From contig JAXMAR010000008.1 in assembly GCA_046350295.1 (NCBI GenBank), positions 62,001-126,000 on the forward strand: a stretch of DNA of 64,000 bases, given 5' to 3'. Origin of the DNA: JAXMAR01 sp046350295. GTDB lineage: Bacteria; Planctomycetota; Planctomycetia; Gemmatales; Gemmataceae. The first letter of the stretch is position 1. Each line of letters opens with the position of its first letter. The translations under genes were made by a program, and so were the position numbers. The notes beneath the pieces were generated by a model. The model was not told where the DNA came from. It saw only the letters and a program-made list of their open reading frames with translations, and did not search any database. This document shows, piece by piece, positions 58,672-64,000 of the stretch.

Positions 58672-59406
58672 ATGCCCATTCATGACTGGACGCGGGTCGA
58701 CGACGGCATCTTCCACGATTTCCACCATGCCTGGATCGAGGAGATCAAGCGCGCCCTCAACGGCGGCCTGCTCCCCGACGACTACTACGCGCTCGCGGAG
58801 CAATGGGCCGGCAACCGCGGGCCCGATGTGCTGACATTGCAATCGCCGTCCAGCGACGACGGCCCTACCCCGGCCCCCGCGACCACGGGGCTTGTCCTCG
58901 CTCCCCCCAAGGCACGCTTTACCGTGGAAACCGGCCTGGAGTTCTACCGCCGCAAACAGAAGGCGGTCGTCGTTCGACACGTCAGCGGCGATCGCGTTAT
59001 CGCGGTGATCGAGGTCGTCTCGCGGGGCAACAAGACCGCGCGTCGCGCTCTGCGCGATTTCGCCGAGAAAGCCGTTGAGCTGCTCAATGAAGGAATCCAT
59101 CTCCTCATCGCCGACCTCTATCCGCCGCGCAAGTTCGACCCGCAAGGCATTCATGCCGCCATCTGGGAAGAAGTATCGGGCGAGGAGTTCGAACTGCCCG
59201 CGGACAAGCGCCTGACCGTCGCCTCCTATGCCGCGGGAGAAAGCGTGCGGGCATTCGTCGAGCCGGTTGCGGTGGGCGATTCGCTCCCTGAGATGCCGCT
59301 GTTCCTCACCTCCACCGGCCACATGCCGCTGCCCTTGGAGCGGACCTATCAGACGGCGTATGCGGCGGTGCCGCGGCGTTGGCGCGACGTGTTGCAACAG
59401 GCATAG
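58672..59406 (+). CDS. DUF4058 family protein
   Basis: A 244-residue DUF4058 protein with the usual opening MPIHDWTRVDDGIFHDFHHA, then LTLQSPSSDDGP, VVVRHVSGDRVIAVIEVVSR, GNKTARRALRDFAEKAVELL and IHLLIADLYPP. It ends PLPLERTYQTAYAAVPRRWR, the complete family C-terminus. The family is common in planctomycetes and has no known role. It is the intact counterpart of the rearranged copy at 18852. It starts 27 bp after the zinc-ribbon gene, so they may share a transcript. Confidence 0.85.
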   Translation: MPIHDWTRVDDGIFHDFHHAWIEEIKRALNGGLLPDDYYALAEQWAGNRGPDVLTLQSPSSDDGPTPAPATTGLVLAPPKARFTVETGLEFYRRKQKAVVVRHVSGDRVIAVIEVVSRGNKTARRALRDFAEKAVELLNEGIHLLIADLYPPRKFDPQGIHAAIWEEVSGEEFELPADKRLTVASYAAGESVRAFVEPVAVGDSLPEMPLFLTSTGHMPLPLERTYQTAYAAVPRRWRDVLQQA

Positions 59407-59548
59407 GCAGGCCAGTCTCGATTCGTTTCACGCCTTTACAATCAATAAAAGGACGCGCCCCCTTCATCCTTACCGAACGTTAGGGCTGTCCCGGCCGCGT
59501 TTGGTTCGGCGTGGCCGCTCCGCGCGTTCCGTTCGTTAGAATGACCGC

Positions 59549-60619
59549 ATGGACCGCCAACCGACACGCCCGGTGAAACGCCGCACGCGCACGTTCCGGC
59601 CGAACTACCTTTCGTTCGCCGGCACGTATCAGTGCAACCTCACCTGCGCGCATTGCTGCGTCCCGATCGAGTGGCCCGACCGCCTCGACATCCGTGTCGC
59701 CTTACGCTTCCTCGACGACGCCCACAAGCAGGGCATCGAATGGCTTGGCTTCACCGGCGGCGAGCCTTTTCTCTATCCCGAGTTCCTGATCGCCGTCACC
59801 CGCCGCGCCGCCCGCCTCGGCTTCCGCTTCGACAAGATCGTCACCAACGGCGTCTGGCACACCTCGGAGCGGGGCCTGCGCCGGACGTTGACGGATCTGA
59901 AGAAGGCCGGCTATTCCGGCAAGCTCGGCCTCTCCGTCGATAAATTCCACGGCCCGCACACCGACGACCTGCTCCTCTTCTGCCGCGTTGCGCGGGCGGT
60001 CTTCGGCCGCGACAACATCCTGTCGCTGAACTACGCCAGCCGCCGCCCGGACGACGGGCTGCATCTGGTGCGGCGCCTGACCGAGGCTCTGGGGGGCATC
60101 CTCGAGTTCTCGCCGCTCCTGGGCCGCTACCTGCTCGTGACGCCGGACCTGACGATCACGCTGAACTGGAACCACCTCGCCCCCGTCGAGCGCGCGGAAG
60201 GCCTCGCCGGCTCCTGGGACGGCCACTGGTTCGAGGAGGACTACTGCGAAGGCCCCGGCCAAGCCCTCATCGTCAACCCCAAGGGAGAAGTTAAACCCTG
60301 CTGCGGCTTCGCCAGCGACCTCGACCAGCTCACCATCGGCAACATCCACGAGGACGACGTCGCCACCGTCATCAAGAAAGCCCGCAAGCACCCCTACGTC
60401 GGCAAACTCTTCCGCAAGGGCCTGACCGCCATCCGCGACGAGATCCTCCAGCGCGATCCCGACGCCCTGCCCGGCGCCACGAGCAACCACTGCTACTTCT
60501 GCTGGCACGTGTTGACCCGCGGCCTCGCGGCCGGCATGCCGGGCGGAGGCGGGCAGGTGGGGAACTGGATTGGCGAGCGGCCGAATGAATTGGTGCAGAT
60601 TGGGGTGATGAGCAGGTGA
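59549..60619 (+). CDS. Radical SAM protein with SPASM-like C-terminus
   Basis: A 356-residue radical SAM enzyme. The iron-sulfur site is CNLTCAHC with Cys29, Cys33 and Cys36, and the SAM region GFTGGEPFLYPEFL follows. A C-terminal Cys cluster (YCEGPGQALIVNPKGEVKPC, then CG, and NHCYFCWHV near 310) fits a SPASM/Twitch domain that holds extra clusters. Such enzymes modify peptides or proteins, or act as sulfatase-activating proteins. A sulfatase is present at 6675, but 53 kb away. No precursor peptide is adjacent. The start at 59549 gives a short basic leader. Confidence 0.87.
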   Translation: MDRQPTRPVKRRTRTFRPNYLSFAGTYQCNLTCAHCCVPIEWPDRLDIRVALRFLDDAHKQGIEWLGFTGGEPFLYPEFLIAVTRRAARLGFRFDKIVTNGVWHTSERGLRRTLTDLKKAGYSGKLGLSVDKFHGPHTDDLLLFCRVARAVFGRDNILSLNYASRRPDDGLHLVRRLTEALGGILEFSPLLGRYLLVTPDLTITLNWNHLAPVERAEGLAGSWDGHWFEEDYCEGPGQALIVNPKGEVKPCCGFASDLDQLTIGNIHEDDVATVIKKARKHPYVGKLFRKGLTAIRDEILQRDPDALPGATSNHCYFCWHVLTRGLAAGMPGGGGQVGNWIGERPNELVQIGVMSR

Positions 60620-60716
60620 CGGGGGGGACGGAGAAAAACGTCGTTTCCGGCGAACGTGCGGCACGGCGCGCTGCCATGTAGCGCGGGTTTGCTAATAAGG
60701 GTCGCGGCGGAGGCTC

Positions 60717-61061
60717 GTGATGACCGACGTGCCCAAATACAAGCGGCGCACCTTCGATGAGTGCATGACGATTGCGCTAAAGCGCTTCGATGCCGAGGCT
60801 CGCGATCATCTTACGTTCGAGGAGTATGAATACTGCCTCACGAAGGCTTGCCTTGGCGGGGGCGCGTTGCACCCCGACTGGGCCGTCAAGTTGGGGTTTG
60901 AACCCGATCCGCGCTTGCATTACGAGATCAGGATCTGCGATTGGGCAGAATCGGAGTCGCGCGGTAGTCCGCCCCCAAGATGCTGGGTTCGCATCCTGGC
61001 GACGAGAGACCGCGCAAGTGACTTCTCGAGCGTTTGGTGGCTTCCACCTCTGACCGAGTAG
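60717..61061 (+). CDS. Small hypothetical protein
   Basis: A 114-residue protein, starting MMTDVPKYKRRTFDECMTIA and containing YEYCLTKACLGGGALHPDWA and YEIRICDWAES. It is less GC-rich than the radical SAM gene 97 bp upstream, and the C-terminal 40 residues are Arg/Ser-rich and less convincing. No signal peptide or known motif. I cannot assign it. Confidence 0.45.
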   Translation: MMTDVPKYKRRTFDECMTIALKRFDAEARDHLTFEEYEYCLTKACLGGGALHPDWAVKLGFEPDPRLHYEIRICDWAESESRGSPPPRCWVRILATRDRASDFSSVWWLPPLTE

Positions 61062-61196
61062 CGGCTAATTTAGGGGAACCGGCCGTTGTGAATATCGAAT
61101 TGCCGGGATGAGATCAAACCGGGCCGGCAAGCGCTTCCGCCCCCTGCGTCGTCTCTACATTGAAGACACCAATCCGTTCACGAAAGGACCGCCGCC

Positions 61197-62570
61197 ATGA
61201 CACGCGTCTTGCGTTGGGGCATCCCCCTCATCGCTCTCGCCTTCGCCGGGCCGGCCCATGCCGCCTGCTGCTATTTCTCCGCCAAGAACGCGGACATTCT
61301 CCAGCCCGCCCAGAAGGTCTTCCTGAGCTACAACCCGACCGAGAAGGTCGAGACCTTCACCGTCCAGCCCAAGTTCGAAGGGAACGCCCTCGACTTCGGC
61401 ATGGTCATCCCGACGCCGACACAGCCCAAGCTGCACGAGATGCCCAAGGAGTTCTTCAAGCATCTCGCCATCTACACCATCCTCAAGCGGCGCGAGAGCC
61501 CCCACAGCAAGCTGCTCATCTATCCGCCGGGGGACCGCCTCAATCTCTACTCCTTCCAGGTCCGCGACGGCAGGTCGGGCGGCGAAGGCAAGAAAGAGAA
61601 AAAAGACACGGTCGTCGTCCTCGAAGCCGGCGTCGTCGGCAGCCTCGACTACAAGATCATCGTCGCCGAACGGGCCGACGACCTCTTCGCCTGGCTCAAG
61701 GAGCACAAGTACCAGTACTCCGGCGACGAAGCGACGCTCGACCACTACGTCAAGAAAAAGTGGTTCTTCACCGTCATGAAGATCGACACCATGGCGATGA
61801 AGAAGAACAAGGACGGCTCCTTCGCCGGCGAAGTCACCCCCACGCGCTTCCAGTTCGCCAGCGACAAGTTCATCTACCCGCTCAAGATCACGCAGATCTC
61901 CGTCAAAGATAAGACCGAAGCGCTCATCTACGTGCAGGCGCCCCACAAGGTCGATATGCCCGGCGACTGGACCTACCAGTACACCTGGCTCCCCATGCTC
62001 CAGGCCGCGACCGGTTGCACCCCCGGCGGCATCCAGGGGGGCGGCGAAGAATGGGTCAAAGCGCTCGGCGCCCAGGTCCCCGTCCTCCTCAAGCGCGCGA
62101 GCGACCTCGGCTTCCGCTTCATGCCGGGACAGCGTCCCGCTCCCAACGCCAAGGGTCACATCCCCACCACCATGGAATGGGCCCGCAAGCTGACCGCCGA
62201 CGATGTCAAGATCCTCAAAGGCGAAGCGCCCTACAGCGAGAAGGTCCCCAATGTCGACGAAGGCTTCACCGAAGCCGACATGAAAGACCCCAAGCGCGCC
62301 GCCGCCGTCAGCAAGGTCATCCAGTCGCGACTCGCCAAGGCGCAAAAGGAGCGCCCCTTCGGCTACGCCGTCCGCGACGTGCCGGAGGACGACGTGAAAG
62401 GTTTGACGCAGCTCTCCGGCCACTTGCAGGAGGGCCTGTTCATCACCAAGTTCCGCAAGTTCTTCTGCCGCGATGAGATGAACGAAGACCTCGTCCTCGT
62501 TCCCGCCCGCGAAGGGGACCAGGAGGACCGTTCCGAATACCAGGAGATCCTGCCGACGTCGCCTCCGTGA
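61197..62570 (+). CDS. Secreted DUF2330 protein
   Basis: A 457-residue DUF2330 protein with a signal peptide (MTRVLRWGIPLIALAFAGPA). The family opening is ACCYFSAKNADILQPAQKVF, with a paired Cys near the N-terminus of the mature protein. Later family marks are LDFGMVIPTPTQPKLHEMPK and PLKITQISVKDKTEALIYVQ. DUF2330 proteins are usually anchored or secreted in planctomycetes and related phyla, with unknown function. The C-terminus lacks a membrane helix. It stands alone. Confidence 0.85.
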   Translation: MTRVLRWGIPLIALAFAGPAHAACCYFSAKNADILQPAQKVFLSYNPTEKVETFTVQPKFEGNALDFGMVIPTPTQPKLHEMPKEFFKHLAIYTILKRRESPHSKLLIYPPGDRLNLYSFQVRDGRSGGEGKKEKKDTVVVLEAGVVGSLDYKIIVAERADDLFAWLKEHKYQYSGDEATLDHYVKKKWFFTVMKIDTMAMKKNKDGSFAGEVTPTRFQFASDKFIYPLKITQISVKDKTEALIYVQAPHKVDMPGDWTYQYTWLPMLQAATGCTPGGIQGGGEEWVKALGAQVPVLLKRASDLGFRFMPGQRPAPNAKGHIPTTMEWARKLTADDVKILKGEAPYSEKVPNVDEGFTEADMKDPKRAAAVSKVIQSRLAKAQKERPFGYAVRDVPEDDVKGLTQLSGHLQEGLFITKFRKFFCRDEMNEDLVLVPAREGDQEDRSEYQEILPTSPP

Positions 62571-62579
62571 TTCTTGGCG

Positions 62580-62623
62580 CCACGGATTACTACGGATTCA
62601 ATTGCCATCCGTATGATCCGTGG
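62580..62623. terminator. Hairpin after the DUF2330 gene
   Basis: The arms 62580-62597 (CCACGGATTACTACGGAT) and 62607-62623 pair over about 15 bp with minor mismatches. The loop is 9 nt. It begins 10 bp after the stop codon. No T run follows, so termination efficiency is unclear. Confidence 0.5.
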
Positions 62624-62830
62624 TTTGGGGTGGAGCTTGTGGGAATGTAGCCAAACGTTGTCAGCCGGCCCCTTACGCGCGTTCGTCGTCCTTTACATAG
62701 TCACGTTAGCGTCCGTTTTCTCAGGCGCCGTTTCTCCGGCAGCCGCAACGACTTAGCGGATAACCGCGCTTCCCGCGCCATCCGGCCCGGTAAGTGCGAA
62801 AGGCGATCCCATCTTCTTCGAGGGGTCGCC

Positions 62831-63589
62831 ATGCGCTTCGCTCTGCTTCTTTCACCCGCGTTCCTTGCCTGTGTGTCGCCAGTCCATGCCGACGTCTTCC
62901 TGCTGAGCAACGTCACCGGGACGGAGACGCCGACCGTCGCCTCGGTGCTTCCCGGCCAGGGCTTCAGCGCTGCTCAGGAAACTACGCTCACGACCCTCAA
63001 GCTGCCCGGCCTCGCCAGCCAGACGAGCACCGTGACGTTCACCTATGTGGCCCAGGCGGGCGGCTTCAATTTCAGCTTCGGCTTCTTCAACCGCGCCGCC
63101 GCGACCGCGGATCCTGCCGGCAATTCCGCGCTATTCGCTCAGCAAGGCCTTACCGCGGCGACCGCCGTTTTCGATGAGCGGACCGGCCTGACTCCGGGAA
63201 CGAAAAAGAGCTACACCTTCGCCGGCGGCACGGAGCTGGTTTTCTTCCTGATTCCGGACGAGAGCCTCGCCGGCTTCCTGGCCCATCCCGGGGATTTCTT
63301 TCCGCCCCAGACCGCCAACGATTCGCGCCGCGCCCCGCTCTTCAGCCTCAGCGACGCCAATCCCGGCGGCTTCGACCAGATGCTCTCTTTCCAGAATGGC
63401 GCCGCGCTGCTCCTCGGCTTCGAGGACCTGAGCCGCCTGGGCAGCTCCGACCGTGACTTCAACGACGGCATCTTCCGGGTCGACTACACCACGCCTGTCA
63501 CCACTCGGGATGTCGTCCCCGAGCCGACGAGCCTCGCGGCGCTTCTCCTCGGCGCGGCCGCCTGCTGGGCCAAACGCCGCCGGGGCTAA
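62831..63589 (+). CDS. Secreted DUF4114 protein with PEP-CTERM sorting signal
   Basis: A 252-residue protein with an N-terminal signal peptide and a C-terminal PEP-CTERM signal: VPEPTSLAALLLGAAACWAK followed by RRRG. The middle contains a DUF4114-type region (LGFEDLSRLGSSDRDFNDGI). PEP-CTERM proteins are cut and anchored by an exosortase (EpsH family) and are often part of the extracellular matrix. No exosortase is in the window. It stands alone. Confidence 0.85.
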   Translation: MRFALLLSPAFLACVSPVHADVFLLSNVTGTETPTVASVLPGQGFSAAQETTLTTLKLPGLASQTSTVTFTYVAQAGGFNFSFGFFNRAAATADPAGNSALFAQQGLTAATAVFDERTGLTPGTKKSYTFAGGTELVFFLIPDESLAGFLAHPGDFFPPQTANDSRRAPLFSLSDANPGGFDQMLSFQNGAALLLGFEDLSRLGSSDRDFNDGIFRVDYTTPVTTRDVVPEPTSLAALLLGAAACWAKRRRG

Positions 63590-63765
63590 GGATCAGGCGA
63601 CGCCGCCTGTCCCACTCTCCAAAGGCTAACCGCCTTTTTCTCCGCACAATCGTTTTCTCCGGCGTCTCTTTCCCGGTTTGCCACGGTTGCGCCGCGAGTT
63701 TTCCTGTCTTCCCGGCCTGTTCCTGGTACAATCGCCGCATCGCCTCTTTTGCTGGAGACTCGCCC

Positions 63766-64000
63766 ATGCCCGGGGTTTTCGAGACCCACGCCGGGAAGAC
63801 CGCGCCCGAAGCGCCCTGGATGCGCGCGCTCTTCGACGCCTTCGACGACGCCATCTTCCTCCATGATAGCGACGGCCACATCCTCGAAGCCAATCCCGCC
63901 GCCTGTCGCCGCCTCGGCTACACGCGCGACGAGCTGCTCCGCCTCAACACGCGCGACATCGACGATCCGGCCTTCGCCGCCGGCTTCAAGGACCGCCTGG
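63766..64000 (+). CDS. PAS-domain signalling protein, 3' end missing
   Basis: Only the first 78 codons are in the window. They show a PAS domain: WMRALFDAFDDAIFLHDSDG, then ILEANPAACRRLGYTRDELL and DIDDP. Such domains usually precede a histidine kinase or diguanylate cyclase, but the output domain lies beyond the window. The ATG at 63766 has GGAG upstream. Confidence 0.8.
   Translation, partial: MPGVFETHAGKTAPEAPWMRALFDAFDDAIFLHDSDGHILEANPAACRRLGYTRDELLRLNTRDIDDPAFAAGFKDRL

Noticed and set aside
59549..60619. Radical SAM gene as the activating enzyme for the sulfatase at 6675
   Set aside because: They are 53 kb apart, and sulfatase-activating enzymes have specific features that I could not confirm by eye.

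Overview
The window is about 64 kb of GC-rich DNA with long intergenic hairpins and many secreted, family-expanded proteins. The mix of genes points to a planctomycete, most likely of the Gemmataceae type: an FHA protein, two ECF sigma factors, a membrane Ser/Thr kinase, a sulfatase, two DUF1080 proteins, two DUF4058 proteins, a BBP2-type barrel, DUF2330, a PEP-CTERM protein, and squalene-cyclase-like repeat proteins. No rRNA, tRNA, CRISPR array or intact transposase was recognised by eye. The assignment is inference from gene content; no search was run.

Layout. 1-6.5 kb: a truncated gene, a BlaI/BlaR1-like pair whose sensor protease carries an extra S41 protease, a secreted esterase and small zinc-ribbon proteins. 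6.6-15 kb: sulfatase, MarR-enolase operon, secreted hydrolases, a frameshifted Dus, a GYD protein, and a toxin-antitoxin operon whose toxin is cut short and fused to a secreted GH71/99-like protein. 15-26 kb: glutamine synthetase I, a HEAT protein, a squalene-cyclase-like protein, DUF4058, nitroreductase, DUF1444, DksA-like, two DUF1080 proteins. 26-33 kb: a HAD phosphatase, a pair of small foreign-looking proteins, an outer-membrane barrel, FHA plus ECF sigma, a histidine phosphatase, and a RelE-like/Shedu-nuclease pair. 33-36 kb: a frameshifted PlsC/acyl-ACP synthetase. 36.5-43.3 kb: three consecutive adaptor-type genes (GAF-HlyD, WD40-in-HlyD, PqqD-M50-HlyD). 43.3-55 kb: MOSC, a 205-bp degenerate repeat, a frameshifted HtrA, the Ser/Thr kinase, a GYF membrane protein, a split squalene-cyclase-like gene, and an ECF sigma/anti-sigma/coiled-coil operon. 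54-64 kb: an RlmL-like methyltransferase, a pseudo-esterase, a zinc ribbon, DUF4058, a radical SAM protein, DUF2330, PEP-CTERM and the start of a PAS protein.

How they work together. Most genes stand alone or in pairs. Clear operons with 1-4 bp overlaps are BlaI-BlaR1/S41, MarR-enolase, hydrolase-Dus, antitoxin-toxin/GH, RelE-Shedu and sigma-anti-sigma-third gene. The best candidate for an undescribed system is the three-gene adaptor cluster at 36.5-43.3 kb. It has no visible ATPase, outer-membrane channel or substrate gene nearby and carries a beta-propeller inside a membrane-fusion protein. The second candidate is the coupled RelE-like/Shedu pair.

Caution. Four long genes (Dus, Aas-like, HtrA-like, squalene-cyclase-like) contain one or more single-base shifts, often several within 200 bp and in C/G runs. 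This may be consensus error rather than gene decay. Intergenic spacers are full of palindromes and 6-8 bp tandem repeats, and some of them run into the 3' ends of genes.
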